A DNA stretch of 64,000 nucleotides from Bryobacterales bacterium. GTDB taxonomy: Bacteria; Acidobacteriota; Terriglobia; Bryobacterales; Bryobacteraceae. This document shows, piece by piece, positions 8,928 to 18,928 of this stretch; within the stretch, counting starts at the first letter, position 1, and every line of letters starts with the position of its first letter. Location of the stretch: contig PLRS01000092.1 of assembly GCA_003164035.1 (NCBI GenBank), positions 62,001-126,000 on the forward strand, given 5' to 3'. The notes below the pieces were generated by a model, which was not told the DNA's origin, made no database searches, and saw only the letters and a program-made list of their open reading frames with translations. The translations under genes were made by a program, and so were the position numbers.

Positions 8928-10481
8928 TCATGGCAGTGGCGCCGCGGTGGCAGGCCGCCGCGAGAGTTTCTCCCGCAGGTAGCTCCACAGTTGAGAACGG
9001 TGTCCCGGATCCGGAACGAACCACAGAGCCAGCAGCCCGTACACGCCCGAGTACAGGATTCCGATGGCGATCAGCGGCGCCCATCGCGGTTGCGGCGGCA
9101 GCAAATAGCGCGCCGCCAGCAAACCCGCCAGCGAGACTCCCAGAAGCGCCAACGGGCGGCTGAAAACCCCCGCCAGAAAGACGAATTGTTTCATGTTCAG
9201 TTCCCGGCATACCAGGTGGCTTAACCACAGACAGCGCGTCAGAATCATGCCGCCGACGACCACCACCGCCGCGCCGGGCAATCCCCAACGCGGCAGCACC
9301 AGCGCCACCGCGCCCGTCACCGCCAACGCTTCCACCAGCAACCCCACCGAGTATGCGGTATAGCGCGCCATCCCCATCAGCACCGAGGCCGAAAGAAACT
9401 GGCCCATCCAGCAGGTGTAGCCCACCAGCAGCAGCGGCATCAGCACGGCCACCTGGTCGCCGAACTCCCGGTTCACCAGAACCCGGCAGATGGCGCCGCC
9501 GAATACGAACAGATACCCGGCCGGAAGGCACCACAGGGCCAGGCAATAGCGGTTGGCCGTGCGTGTCAATTGGGCGATGGTTTCCATCTCGCCCTTGGCC
9601 TGCAAATGGGTCACTTTGGGCGTCGTTACCAGAGCCACGCGGCTGATACCGTCGGCGGCGTAATCCAGCAGGCGCTGCGTCTGGGAAAAATAGGTCACCG
9701 AGCGGGTGGATGAATAGCGGCTGATCAGGCCGGGCAGCATTCCCTGCTGGAACCTGGTTCCAATCATCCCGCTGACGGTCTGGCTGGCGTAAGAAAAAAT
9801 CTCACGGGCCGCCCCCAGATGGATGTTCCGAGGCGAGAGGCGCAGCTCGGGAAAGACGCGCCGGCAATATACATAGGTCGCGATATAGCAGCAGGTCTGG
9901 CCCAGCAGCAAGGCAATCCCCATCTGCCTCAAACCGTATCCGTACATCACCAGAATCACGCTGAGCGGACCCCGCACCAGGGGAGCCAGCATTTGGGCGC
10001 GATTACTCAGGTCGAATCGCTGAAACCCTTCGAGCGCCGCCGCGAAAACGTTGAACACCAGTCCGGCCGCCCAACTGGCGCCCACCACGCGCAACAGGAA
10101 CTGGAAGGCCGGATCGCTCACGTGCAACACCACGCCGATGCGCTCCGCCGCCAGCCATACAACCAGCAGGACCAATCCGCCCGCCACCACCGAATAAGCC
10201 ACCGCCGTGTTCAGAAGCCGGTTGATCTCCGTCATCCGGCCCAGTGCGCGGAATTCCGCCGTGAGTTTGACGGTGGCCGGCCGAAAACCCAGGTCGATCA
10301 TCCAAAAGGATTCCACCAGCGATGCCGCTACCGTCCAGACTCCGAACCGCGTCGTTCCCAGCCGGCGAATCAGGAAGGGCATCACCACCAGGCTGGAAAA
10401 CAGCATGACGATGAATCCCAACCAGCTCCAGATGATGTTCAGGAAATAAGCCCAACGGCCGTGCGGGTCTGAAACGGACAC
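8928..10481 (-). CDS. Polysaccharide/O-antigen flippase (MATE-like MVF superfamily)
   Basis: About 517 residues with repeated long hydrophobic segments from near the N-terminus (IIWSWLGFIVMLFSSLVV) to the C-terminus (LIAIGILYSGVYGLLAL), consistent with 12-14 helices, and the RRLGTTRFGVWT pattern typical of Wzx-like exporters after the first helix. It should flip undecaprenyl-linked repeat units across the inner membrane. I prefer the GTG at 10481, preceded by GGGGA; the longer frame to 10625 would overlap the upstream gene and adds a non-hydrophobic, Arg-rich leader. Confidence 0.9.
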   Translation of the reverse strand: MSVSDPHGRWAYFLNIIWSWLGFIVMLFSSLVVMPFLIRRLGTTRFGVWTVAASLVESFWMIDLGFRPATVKLTAEFRALGRMTEINRLLNTAVAYSVVAGGLVLLVVWLAAERIGVVLHVSDPAFQFLLRVVGASWAAGLVFNVFAAALEGFQRFDLSNRAQMLAPLVRGPLSVILVMYGYGLRQMGIALLLGQTCCYIATYVYCRRVFPELRLSPRNIHLGAAREIFSYASQTVSGMIGTRFQQGMLPGLISRYSSTRSVTYFSQTQRLLDYAADGISRVALVTTPKVTHLQAKGEMETIAQLTRTANRYCLALWCLPAGYLFVFGGAICRVLVNREFGDQVAVLMPLLLVGYTCWMGQFLSASVLMGMARYTAYSVGLLVEALAVTGAVALVLPRWGLPGAAVVVVGGMILTRCLWLSHLVCRELNMKQFVFLAGVFSRPLALLGVSLAGLLAARYLLPPQPRWAPLIAIGILYSGVYGLLALWFVPDPGHRSQLWSYLREKLSRRPATAAPLP

Positions 10482-10542
10482 TCCCCGTATTATGGCAGGG
10501 ACCGCCGGTATAGCACCAGTTTGCGGTACCTGTTCCCCGGTA

Positions 10543-11496
10543 CTACGGCAAAGCCGCGAGCACGGAACGCCGTAGCGTATCCTCTCCACCGAGCGGGCGG
10601 GCGTACTCCAGCGCCCGGCTGCCATAACGGCTTCGCAGGACGTCGTCGTTCCAGGCGCGCTCGATGGCTTCGCGCAGGATGGCGGGGTCGCCTGGCGAAA
10701 CCAGGATGGCCTCCTCGCCGGTCAATACATCGCTCACCCCGAGGCTGTGCGAAACGATCACGCATTTGCCCAGCGCCATCGCCTGCAGGTACACCCCGAT
10801 CCCGGCCTGAGTGGTGGAGTCCCGCACGATCGGAATCACCACCAGCCGCGCCGCCGCCATGGTCTCCACAAAAAAAGGCCGCGATTGATCGTTCGTGCTG
10901 ACCTCGACGTTCGGCGGCACCTTCAGACCTGCCATCGAGGAGCCGTGCGGCAGCATCTCGGCTTCGGGCGACGTTACCACCTTCACGGGATATCCCAGCG
11001 GCGCGACTGCGGCGAACAGGGTGGCGAAATCCCGCCGCGAGCGCCCGCCGCAAAAGATATAGCCCGCGTCGCTCGGCGTTGTTTTTTCAATCAACTCGAT
11101 GCCATTGATTTTAAAGGGGATGTAATGAAAGCGCGAGGCCGGGATCCGGAACTGGCGCTGGAACACCGAGCTGTCTTTGAAATACACCAGCATGCGGTCG
11201 ATACCGCGCAGGGTCCAACCGGCCAGCTTGAGCCGCCAGCCGCGCGGATCGCCGACGAAAAAATCCAGCGTGGTAATGCGGCAGCGGTGAAATGGCATCA
11301 ACCCTAGCGCGGCCCGAAACCAAATCGCATCCGGCAGGGAAAAATCGATGACCAGGTGGTCGCTCCCGAGCGCCGCCCGGAGCAGCCGAAAACGCCGCTC
11401 CCAGGCCGAGGGGTACCGGCTGGCCGAAAAATTGCAAATCACGGTTCCGGCAGGCGCAACGCGTTCCAGACCGTGAATATCGGTGGCGATCCGCAA
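10543..11496 (-). CDS. Glycosyltransferase, GT4/GT1-like
   Basis: 317 residues from a TTG at 11496 preceded by GGGAG at seven bases; a GTG at 11562 gives a longer form with an unlikely N-terminus. The C-terminal half carries a GT-B donor-site pattern: SRPFFVETMAAARLVVIPI, then AGIGVYLQAMALGKCVIVS and ILVSPGD. The N-terminal domain (IDFSLPDAIWFRAALG) is poorly conserved, as usual for acceptor domains. It is the first gene of the leftward exopolysaccharide operon and is divergent from the next glycosyltransferase gene across 143 bases that should hold both promoters. Confidence 0.82.
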   Translation of the reverse strand: MRIATDIHGLERVAPAGTVICNFSASRYPSAWERRFRLLRAALGSDHLVIDFSLPDAIWFRAALGLMPFHRCRITTLDFFVGDPRGWRLKLAGWTLRGIDRMLVYFKDSSVFQRQFRIPASRFHYIPFKINGIELIEKTTPSDAGYIFCGGRSRRDFATLFAAVAPLGYPVKVVTSPEAEMLPHGSSMAGLKVPPNVEVSTNDQSRPFFVETMAAARLVVIPIVRDSTTQAGIGVYLQAMALGKCVIVSHSLGVSDVLTGEEAILVSPGDPAILREAIERAWNDDVLRSRYGSRALEYARPLGGEDTLRRSVLAALP

Positions 11497-11639
11497 GGCT
11501 AAGCTCCCATCATACTCTGGCCCGGAGCGCCAACATCGGCGGAGGCCGTCGACGCAGAACACGGAAGCTGGAATGGGGCAGCGGGGCCTCAGGCTGTTTT
11601 CAGCGCGCAGCCCTGGGGCTGCTATGCTGGACTTTCTGC

Positions 11640-12785
11640 GTGATCAGACCGAAAATCAGAGTACTCTCGATCATGGAGGCCAGTTTCGTCACCGGACCGG
11701 CCAAGAACCTACTTGAGTTCGCCCGGCGCAGCGCCAACTCGCCGGATGAGCTTCCGGATATCGAGCTGGTGGTGGCCGGGTACCGCCGGGGCGGCGAGCC
11801 GGAGAGCGCCTTTTTGGGCGCGGCTCGCGGGGCTGGCTTGCGGGTGGAAACGATTTCCGAAAACGGACGCTTCGATCGCGCGGTCCCGGCGCGGATTGCC
11901 GAACTCGTCAGGACGCACAAAGCGGAGATCGTCCAGACCCACAACGTCAAGTCTCACTTCTTTCTGCGCCAGTCCGGGCTGTGGCGCGAGCGCCCCTGGG
12001 TGGCGTTTCACCACGGGTTCACCGCCGAAGACTTGAAAATGCGCCTGTACAATGCCACCACCCGCTGGTCGTTGCCGGCGGCGCGCCACGTGGTGACCAT
12101 GTGCCAGCCGTTTGTCCGCGAGTTGGTGCGGCGCGGAGTGCGGCGCGAGCGCATCAGCGTGCGGCACAACTCGGTGAAACCCTTTCCGCCCCCGGAACCT
12201 GAAGCGCTTCGCGCCGTGCGCGCCGAAATCCCCGCCGCTGAAGGCACGCCGCTGATCGTGACCATCGGCAGGCTGTCGTCGGAAAAAGGTCACCTGGACC
12301 TGCTCGAAGCCGCCGCGCAACTCCGCCGCGTTCAGGACCGGTTTCACCTGGTGCTGGTGGGCGAGGGCATCGAACGTCCGCGGATCGAGGCAGCCCGCCG
12401 GCGCCTGGGCCTGGAGGCGCACGTCACCCTGGCCGGGCTTTGCGGCGACGTGCGGCCGTATTACGCCATGGCGGATATCGTGGCCATTCCCTCTCACTCC
12501 GAAGGCTCCCCCAACGTGCTGCTGGAAGCCATGATCGCCGCCCGGCCCATCGTCGCCACGCGGGTGGGCGGAATTCCGGAGATCGTGACGCACCGTGAAA
12601 CGGCCTTGCTGGTGGAGGCGCGCGACCCCGCGGCCATGGCACGCGAGCTGGCGAGCCTGCTGGCGGATAAAGACCTGGCTCTGCGCCTGGCCGGACAAGC
12701 CCGGCGGCTGGCGGAGGAATCCTACTCCCCGGACGCTTACCGCCGCGCCCTGATCGGTCTCTACCGGGAGATTCTGGCGGCATGA
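11640..12785 (+). CDS. Family 4 glycosyltransferase
   Basis: 381 residues starting at a GTG. The N-terminal SIMEASFVTGPAKNLLEFA matches the acceptor loop of GT4 enzymes, and the C-terminal half has VTIGRLSSEKGHLDLLEA, IPSHSEGSPNVLLEAMIA (E-x7-E donor site) and PIVATRVGGIPEIV. Cytoplasmic sugar transfer in polysaccharide assembly is the expected role. It opens a three-gene rightward operon, overlapping the following gene by ATGA. Confidence 0.93.
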   Translation: MIRPKIRVLSIMEASFVTGPAKNLLEFARRSANSPDELPDIELVVAGYRRGGEPESAFLGAARGAGLRVETISENGRFDRAVPARIAELVRTHKAEIVQTHNVKSHFFLRQSGLWRERPWVAFHHGFTAEDLKMRLYNATTRWSLPAARHVVTMCQPFVRELVRRGVRRERISVRHNSVKPFPPPEPEALRAVRAEIPAAEGTPLIVTIGRLSSEKGHLDLLEAAAQLRRVQDRFHLVLVGEGIERPRIEAARRRLGLEAHVTLAGLCGDVRPYYAMADIVAIPSHSEGSPNVLLEAMIAARPIVATRVGGIPEIVTHRETALLVEARDPAAMARELASLLADKDLALRLAGQARRLAEESYSPDAYRRALIGLYREILAA

Positions 12786-13771
12786 CCGGACATGTGGGGG
12801 AGCCGCGCGTTTCGGTGGTGATTCCGCTCTACAACAAGGAGCCTTACATTGGGCGCGCGCTCGATTCCGTTCTGGCGCAAACCCTGGCGGAGATCGAAAT
12901 CATCGTGGTGGACGACGGGTCGGCCGATGGCGGCGCCGGCGTGGTGAGCGCGTGCCGGGACCCCCGCGTGCGCCTCGTCCGCCAGGCCAACGCCGGCCCT
13001 GGCGCGGCGCGCAATCGCGGTGTGCGGGAAGCCCGCGCGGATCTGGTCGCGTGGCTCGATGCGGACGATTCCTGGGAGCCCGGCTATCTGGCCGAAAGCG
13101 CGCGCCTCCTGGACGATTGGGGCACGGCGGTCGCCTGCCTGACCTGGGCTATGCTCGAGTTTCCGGGTCCCGTATCGACCGCTCCGCGCTGGAAGCGGAT
13201 CGGGATTCCCGAGGGCCGCTACCGGGTTACGGCCGCCACCACCCCGGAGTTGATGGCCGGTTTCCTGGCCCACATGCTGCCCTCGTCCACCGTAATGCGC
13301 CGCCCGGTATTTCTCCACCTGGGCGGTTTCTACGAGAAAAACCGCTGCCTTTACGCCGAAGACGCTTACCTGTGGTTGAAGCTGCTGCTCACCGCGGAGG
13401 TCGCATTTTGCTCGCACGCGGCGGTGCACAAAGATTGCGCCGCCGCCGAGCTGAGCACCAACCTGGCCGGGGTTCGCCCGGTAGAGCCCTTTCTGCTCGA
13501 TCCGGACGAAGTCGAAACCCTGTGCCCGCCGGAATTGCGCCACCTGCTGCACTCCGTGCTGGCGCTCAGAGCCTGCAAAACCGCCGGGGTGTACGGTTAC
13601 TTCGGCCAGCCGGAGCGGGCGCGCGAGTTGGTGCGGGGCTTCGTCCGGCCCTCCGATTGGCGCTTGCCCTGGTTCTTCGTGGGCTTGCTGGGCTGCACCC
13701 CGTTAGCGAAATGGGCCGGCGCGGCGGCGCGGCTGGCCGGCTGGAACTTGAGACAATCCCATGCGCAATAG
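12782..13771 (+). CDS. Family 2 glycosyltransferase
   Basis: 329 residues with the GT-A core: VSVVIPLYNKEPYIGRALDS at the start, IIVVDDGSADG, NAGPGAARNRG, and the metal-binding acidic motif WLDADDSWEPGYL (D-x-D equivalent near residue 98). The C-terminal third (ERARELVRGFVR) resembles the short helical tail seen in many GT2 enzymes. It overlaps the previous gene by four bases and the next by eleven, so all three are translationally coupled. Confidence 0.93.
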   Translation: MTGHVGEPRVSVVIPLYNKEPYIGRALDSVLAQTLAEIEIIVVDDGSADGGAGVVSACRDPRVRLVRQANAGPGAARNRGVREARADLVAWLDADDSWEPGYLAESARLLDDWGTAVACLTWAMLEFPGPVSTAPRWKRIGIPEGRYRVTAATTPELMAGFLAHMLPSSTVMRRPVFLHLGGFYEKNRCLYAEDAYLWLKLLLTAEVAFCSHAAVHKDCAAAELSTNLAGVRPVEPFLLDPDEVETLCPPELRHLLHSVLALRACKTAGVYGYFGQPERARELVRGFVRPSDWRLPWFFVGLLGCTPLAKWAGAAARLAGWNLRQSHAQ

Positions 13772-15305
13772 CAGAGTCTGGCTCCTGTTTGGAGCACTGG
13801 TACCGATCGTGGCCGCGGTGTCGCTGTTTTTCGCCACTTCGACCGTCGGCGTCCCCTTCGCTTACGACGAGGCGGATTACATGTACGCCGGAACCCGCGG
13901 ATTCGCCGCGAATTTCCTGGACCGCGATGCCATTCCGTTCAGCCAATATGTGCGCAAAGGGCTCGAGTTGGCGCGCCATCCGGAGGAGCGTGCCAGCGTT
14001 TCGCAGTTCGTGCGGTCGAGCGGCGATCTATCCTTTTACCGCCACTACCATGGCCCGGTCTATGCCTACTGGCTGGCGCTATGGCACGCTTTCGGCGCCC
14101 AAAGCGAAGTGACGTACCGCGCCAGCGGCATTCCGCTGCACGCCCTGGCCGCCCTGGCACTGTTCTGGCTGTTTCTGGCGGCTTTTCCCGAACTTCCGCC
14201 CGAGGCGGGCTTCCTGGCGGCGGTGCTGTTCGTCATGAACCGCACCGCGCTGGTGGCGGCCACGTTCATTACCCAGCACGTTGCCTTTGAAGTTCTCTCG
14301 CTCGTTACCCTATTCGCCGCCGCGCTGTTCTTTCGCACCGGACAGATCCGCTGGTGGTACCTGACCGCGGTTCTCGCCGCCGCCGGATTCGCCACCGTCG
14401 AAATCGCGGCGGTGTTGATGGGCGCTCTCCTGCTGAGCCTCGTCCTGCTGCGGTGGAAGGATGGGTTTCGCGCGCTCGCCGGCCTGCTGGCTCGAGGCGC
14501 GGCCTGGTTCCTGCTCGCGCTGGTGGTGCTCTGGCCCAAAGGGCTGCTCGAACTCAACGCTCTGAAGGGCTATCTGTACCTGGCTTACATGGCCATTGAG
14601 CGAAAAACGTTCAGCCCCATCAGCGCCACCGACCTGTGGATTTTCAAGATCAAGACCTATCCGGCCGAGTTCGTCCTGCCGATGGCCGCCATGCTGGCGG
14701 GGGTGTGGCTGATCCGGCGCCCGAAGGCCCGTCCCGCCCTGGTGCCGTTCGTCTGTTATGGAGTCCTGTTTTTCCTGGTCACACTCAAGGTCACCGCGCC
14801 GTTCACTTACTACCACGCTTCTTTAATGTCTACTCTGGCAGTCGTTGCCGGCTGCGTGTTGGGCGAGATTTGGCTGCACACCCGGGCTTTGGCGAGAATT
14901 GGCATCGCCGCCCTGGTGGTGCTGCCGCTGGTCTGGCTCGATACCGGCTTCTACCGGGAGCGGACGAGCGACCGGCAAGCGCCGTCGCTGGCTGCCGACG
15001 TTCTTTCGTACACCGCCCGTTCGGGCGTCCGGAAGCTGTTCCTGCCTTTCGATCTTGTGCCTACGCTGCACTATTACCGCCCGGCCGTCGCGGTGACCGG
15101 TTACGATACTGATTGGAGCGGTGCGCGTTTGGCGGGCGAGTCTCTGGCTGCCGCCCCCGCCAGCGTACTCTGCCCCGATTCGACCTGCACGATACTCGAG
15201 CACCTGTGGCCGGACGGCGCCCTCGCTAACCGCGATCCGGTGAGCCGGGCTTCCGGCGGCGAACCTCTCTACGCGATCGGGTTAGTCCAGCCGGGCCACC
15301 ACTAG
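13761..15305 (+). CDS. Membrane glycosyltransferase of the GT39/GT83 (ArnT-PMT) type
   Basis: 514 residues, polytopic. The first helix (WLLFGALVPIVAAVSLFFA) is followed by PFAYDEADYMYAG, whose acidic DEADY resembles the catalytic DE motif in the first periplasmic loop of lipid-phosphate-sugar dependent transferases. About ten further hydrophobic segments follow, then a soluble C-terminal tail. Such enzymes take sugar from polyprenyl phosphate on the periplasmic side. The last 24 bases overlap the convergent methyltransferase gene. Confidence 0.8.
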   Translation: MRNSRVWLLFGALVPIVAAVSLFFATSTVGVPFAYDEADYMYAGTRGFAANFLDRDAIPFSQYVRKGLELARHPEERASVSQFVRSSGDLSFYRHYHGPVYAYWLALWHAFGAQSEVTYRASGIPLHALAALALFWLFLAAFPELPPEAGFLAAVLFVMNRTALVAATFITQHVAFEVLSLVTLFAAALFFRTGQIRWWYLTAVLAAAGFATVEIAAVLMGALLLSLVLLRWKDGFRALAGLLARGAAWFLLALVVLWPKGLLELNALKGYLYLAYMAIERKTFSPISATDLWIFKIKTYPAEFVLPMAAMLAGVWLIRRPKARPALVPFVCYGVLFFLVTLKVTAPFTYYHASLMSTLAVVAGCVLGEIWLHTRALARIGIAALVVLPLVWLDTGFYRERTSDRQAPSLAADVLSYTARSGVRKLFLPFDLVPTLHYYRPAVAVTGYDTDWSGARLAGESLAAAPASVLCPDSTCTILEHLWPDGALANRDPVSRASGGEPLYAIGLVQPGHH

Positions 15306-16250
15306 CGTCTGCCCCATGTTGTAAGTCAGCCGCATCCGCGCCAGCCCGAGGTCTTCCAGTAAGTCCGCCACCTTACCCATCGCTGGGAAATACGGTGCCG
15401 CTCGTTGGGCGGCGTATCCCAGCGGCAAAGCCGGCCAGAAAGGGCGGCAATCGAGGACACGGAAGCCGGCGCGCCCAAGCTGCCGGGCGATGGTTGCCCG
15501 GGTGTAATACAACAAATGCACTCCCAGCCAGAAAGGCCATCGTTGTCCCAGGAGGCGCGCCGCCAAAGACCCGATGTCCGGGTAATTTACCAGCAGCAGC
15601 CCGCCCGGCTGCAAGAGTGAAGCCGCTACCGCCAGCGTTTCGTGAGGATTCGGCAGATGCTCCATCACGTCCCAGAGAGTCACCACATCGAAACTGCACG
15701 GATCGAACATGCCAGCTTCGAGCACGCCGTCGCAAATGTCGAGCCGATACCGGTTGCGGGCATAGCTTGCCAGCCACCGGCTCGGTTCCAGCCCCACCGT
15801 TTCGAAACCGTAGCGGCGCGCCGCCACCAGAAACGCGCCGCCGGCGCAACCCACGTCCAACAAACGCCGCCACCGGGCGTCGAGCTTTAGCCGCTGTAGG
15901 AGGGAGCCCAGGGTTTTTTCGAATGCCCGGATCCGCGCCTCATTTTGCGCCACGAACATCGGGTCCTCCGCCTCCGCGTAGCCGCTCAACACGAGCGCGG
16001 GGACGGGCCGCGGATTGAGGTAAACCATCGAACAGGACCGGCACCTCACTACCTGGTCGAGCGGCGCGTGGTCGCTCGAAGCGTAGTAGATCTCTTTCAA
16101 CTCCCGTTTGCCCGCGGAAGCCGGATAGCGGGCTGGCCGCAGCACATCGAACGGCTCCGCGCCGCACACCGGGCACGGAACAGTTTCGAGCCACTCGTCG
16201 ATGCGCTCCGAATCCGGCGGGGCGGTTGCGATTCTGGTTTCGTATGCCAC
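15282..16250 (-). CDS. Class I SAM-dependent methyltransferase with N-terminal zinc-binding motif
   Basis: About 322 residues from the GTG at 16250 (a TTG at 16304 would add 18). The N-terminus has paired cysteines CPVCG and CRSC, the zinc ribbon found before many sugar C-methyltransferase-like domains. The SAM-binding core follows: LLDVGCAGGAFL, VGLEPS, FDVVTLWDVMEHLPNP and LLQPGGLLLVNYPD. It probably methylates a nucleotide sugar or a polymer end. It converges on, and overlaps by 24 bases, the GT39-like gene. Confidence 0.9.
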   Translation of the reverse strand: MAYETRIATAPPDSERIDEWLETVPCPVCGAEPFDVLRPARYPASAGKRELKEIYYASSDHAPLDQVVRCRSCSMVYLNPRPVPALVLSGYAEAEDPMFVAQNEARIRAFEKTLGSLLQRLKLDARWRRLLDVGCAGGAFLVAARRYGFETVGLEPSRWLASYARNRYRLDICDGVLEAGMFDPCSFDVVTLWDVMEHLPNPHETLAVAASLLQPGGLLLVNYPDIGSLAARLLGQRWPFWLGVHLLYYTRATIARQLGRAGFRVLDCRPFWPALPLGYAAQRAAPYFPAMGKVADLLEDLGLARMRLTYNMGQTLVVARLD

Positions 16251-16433
16251 AATTAGTGGTGCCGCCGAACGGCGTCTTTTCTCAACTAATACGGCCGCGG
16301 CCAAGACCTGAGCCGCTCGAAAGCAGCCGGGGAGTGCGGGAAAAGGTAAGCCGGAGCCGGAATCGGCCAGCGGCTTGTTTCGTAGTTATTTATGCTAGCT
16401 TCCGACTCCCGTTGTTATTCTGGAGTCTCGACC

Positions 16434-18608
16434 ATGGTTCCACCCAACCAGGAACATTCCGAGCAGGTTCAGCCGAGCCGGCTGGAACCGAGCCGGGCCC
16501 AGACCCGTGCCGCTCGGCCGAACCGCCGGATTCGCGCAGCCATCGTGGGAGCCGGTTACGTCGCCAACCACCATCTGCGCGCGGTGCGCGGCCTGCCGTT
16601 CGTCGACCTCGTCGGTATCGCCGATCAGGATGCCGCCCGAGCCGCCCAGGCGGCGGTCAAGTTCAGTAAAGTGGTTGCCTACGGCAACCTTGCCGACATG
16701 CTCGCCTCGAAGCCGGACGTGGTTCACGTGCTCACCCCGCCCGCTTCGCATTGCGCCCTGGCCGTGGAAGCGCTGGAGCGGGGCTGCCACGTGTTTGTCG
16801 AGAAGCCCATGGCCGACACGGCCGAAGAGTGCGATCGCATGATCGCCGCGGCCCGCGCCAACGGCCGCATCCTTTCGGTCAACCATTCGGCCCGTTTCGA
16901 CCCGGTCGTGCTGCGCGCCGCCGAATGGGTGAAGCAGGGCCTGGTGGGCGACATCGTCGCGGTCCACTTTCTTCGCAGCTCGGATTACCCGCCGTACGCG
17001 GGCGGTCCGCTGCCGGCCCCCTACCGCCAGGGATCATACCCGTTCCGCGACCTCGGCGTGCACGGATTCTACCTGATGGAACTGTTCCTCGGCCCGGTCG
17101 AGGAGATGCGAGTCACCTATGGCGAAAGCGGCCGCGATCCGCTGCTGACTTTCGACGAATGGCGGGCCGAAGTGCGGGGGAGCACGGGCAGCGGTTACAT
17201 GTTCCTCTCCTGGAATTCCCGGCCCATCCAAAATGAACTGCTGATTCACGGCACGCGCGGCGTGATGCACGTCGATTGTTTCCTGCAAACCTGTCGCCTC
17301 AGCCGCACTCTGCCCGGCCCGAAACAGATCGGCATGGTAATCGAGGGCACCCGCAACGCCGTGCTCCAATCCTTCGCCGTTCCGTGGAACATGCTGCGCT
17401 TCGCCAGCGGACGCCTCAAGCCCTCGCCCGGCATCTATCGCGGCGTGCAGGACTTCTATCGCGCGCTGGCGGCGGGCCGGGAGCCTCCGGTATCGATGGA
17501 TGAAGGCCGGCGCGCCGTCGCCTGGGTGGCGCGTTCCTGCCAGGAGGCGGACACGGAAAAAGCGGACCGGCTTGCCGCTGCCGCTGCCCAGCAGCTCCCT
17601 GCCGCCCGCATTCTGGTGACTGGCGGCGGCGGGTTTCTCGGGCGCGCGCTGGTGGAGCGGCTGCGCCAGAACCCGGAGCGGCTGCGCCTGCTGCTCCGCC
17701 GTCCCCCACCCGCGGGCAGCGCCGCCGATCCGGCCGCCCCCGGCGCGCCGCTTTCGATCGTTTATGGCAGCCTCGGCCAGCCCGACGTGGTCGATCGCGC
17801 CGTGGCCGGCGTCGATCTGGTCTTTCATCTTGGCGCCGCGATGAAGGGCCCCAAAGAAGAATTCCAGCAGGGAACCGTTTGGGGAACCCGCAATATTGTC
17901 GAAGCCTGCCTGCGCCACCAGGTCAAGCGCCTGGTCTACGTCAGTTCCATGGGCGTTCTCGATCACGCCGGCCACGTCACCGGCGACCCCGTTACCGAAA
18001 CCTCGCCGCTGGAACCCTTTCCCGACCGGCGCGGCGCTTACACCCAAACCAAGCTCGAAGCGGAGCAAATTGTCCTCGATGCGGCCGCTCGCCGGAGGCT
18101 TCCCGCCGTCGTCATCCGCCCCGGCCAGATCTTCGGCCCGGGCGCGGAGAACGTCACTCCCAACGGCGTGATCGGCATCGCCGGCCGGTGGATCGTAGCC
18201 GGCAATGGGCGCCGAAAGCTGCCCCTGGTCTATTGCGACGACGTGGTCGACGGCTTGCTCCAGGCCGCCGAAAGCGAGGCCGCACTGGGCCGCATCGTGA
18301 ACCTGGTGGACCCCGCGCCGATCGATCAAAACCAGTACCTGGCGGCCTGCGGGCGCAAGAAAGTGATACGCATGCCGGTGTGGTTGCTCCTGGTGCTGGC
18401 TTCCCTGGTCGAGTTGCTCGGCAAAGTCCTCAGGCGCGGCGTACCGCTTTCCCGCTACCGCATCCGCTCCTTGCAGCCGCTCCACCCGTTCGATCTCACC
18501 GCCGCGGCCACCCTGCTCAATTGGCGTCCGCGCGTAGGCGCGGCCGAAGGACTGAAGCGGACGTTTCCGGCCCGGGCGGCCACTGGCGACGACGGCGCGG
18601 TATCTTAG
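16434..18608 (+). CDS. Gfo/Idh/MocA oxidoreductase fused to an NAD-dependent epimerase/dehydratase
   Basis: 724 residues holding two NAD(P)-binding enzymes. Residues about 30-370: Gfo/Idh/MocA domain with AAIVGAGYVANHH, a VFVEKPMADT motif (catalytic Lys) and LGVHGFYLMELF. Residues about 375-715: extended SDR with ILVTGGGGFLGRALVERL, VYVSSMGVLD and the catalytic YTQTKLEAE (Tyr-x3-Lys), ending in a short hydrophobic stretch (VWLLLVLASLVELLGK). Start ATG 16434 is chosen for its GGAG nine bases upstream; the frame is open to 16392. Likely two consecutive steps in nucleotide-sugar conversion for the adjacent polysaccharide locus. Confidence 0.9.
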   Translation: MVPPNQEHSEQVQPSRLEPSRAQTRAARPNRRIRAAIVGAGYVANHHLRAVRGLPFVDLVGIADQDAARAAQAAVKFSKVVAYGNLADMLASKPDVVHVLTPPASHCALAVEALERGCHVFVEKPMADTAEECDRMIAAARANGRILSVNHSARFDPVVLRAAEWVKQGLVGDIVAVHFLRSSDYPPYAGGPLPAPYRQGSYPFRDLGVHGFYLMELFLGPVEEMRVTYGESGRDPLLTFDEWRAEVRGSTGSGYMFLSWNSRPIQNELLIHGTRGVMHVDCFLQTCRLSRTLPGPKQIGMVIEGTRNAVLQSFAVPWNMLRFASGRLKPSPGIYRGVQDFYRALAAGREPPVSMDEGRRAVAWVARSCQEADTEKADRLAAAAAQQLPAARILVTGGGGFLGRALVERLRQNPERLRLLLRRPPPAGSAADPAAPGAPLSIVYGSLGQPDVVDRAVAGVDLVFHLGAAMKGPKEEFQQGTVWGTRNIVEACLRHQVKRLVYVSSMGVLDHAGHVTGDPVTETSPLEPFPDRRGAYTQTKLEAEQIVLDAAARRRLPAVVIRPGQIFGPGAENVTPNGVIGIAGRWIVAGNGRRKLPLVYCDDVVDGLLQAAESEAALGRIVNLVDPAPIDQNQYLAACGRKKVIRMPVWLLLVLASLVELLGKVLRRGVPLSRYRIRSLQPLHPFDLTAAATLLNWRPRVGAAEGLKRTFPARAATGDDGAVS

Positions 18609-18928
18609 TTCCCGATATGGGTGTAAGTCGTTTGGCCGTCTGTGCCGTGTTGTTGTGACCTCCACGACCATCAGGCGGCGGCTGAGGACTGACCGAGGCA
18701 GCAATGTTTGTGCGGGATTGTGCATGTGGAAGTCAGGTTCGTTGGGCACGGTTGTGCAATTTTGTGCATCGGCTGGCGGTTCTGCGGCCTGCTGGGAATG
18801 CACGCGGCCGGGTTCCTCCATCGCAGCGAACAGGCCGGCCATACTGGCGGGCTTTTCCTTTTCGGACTTGGGCGGCGCTAAGGCGATGAGGCGGAAGGGG
18901 TAATCAATATTTTCGAAATCGGTGACTC
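18609..18928. other. 320-base gap without a recognisable gene
   Basis: Lies between the convergent oxidoreductase-epimerase fusion and fabG. One minus frame is open across it, but the translation matches nothing I recognise and has no ribosome binding site. No strong terminator hairpin is visible. Confidence 0.4.

Noticed and set aside
17034-18842. Minus strand frame of 602 codons
   Set aside because: Antisense to the oxidoreductase-epimerase fusion and without a family match or ribosome binding site.
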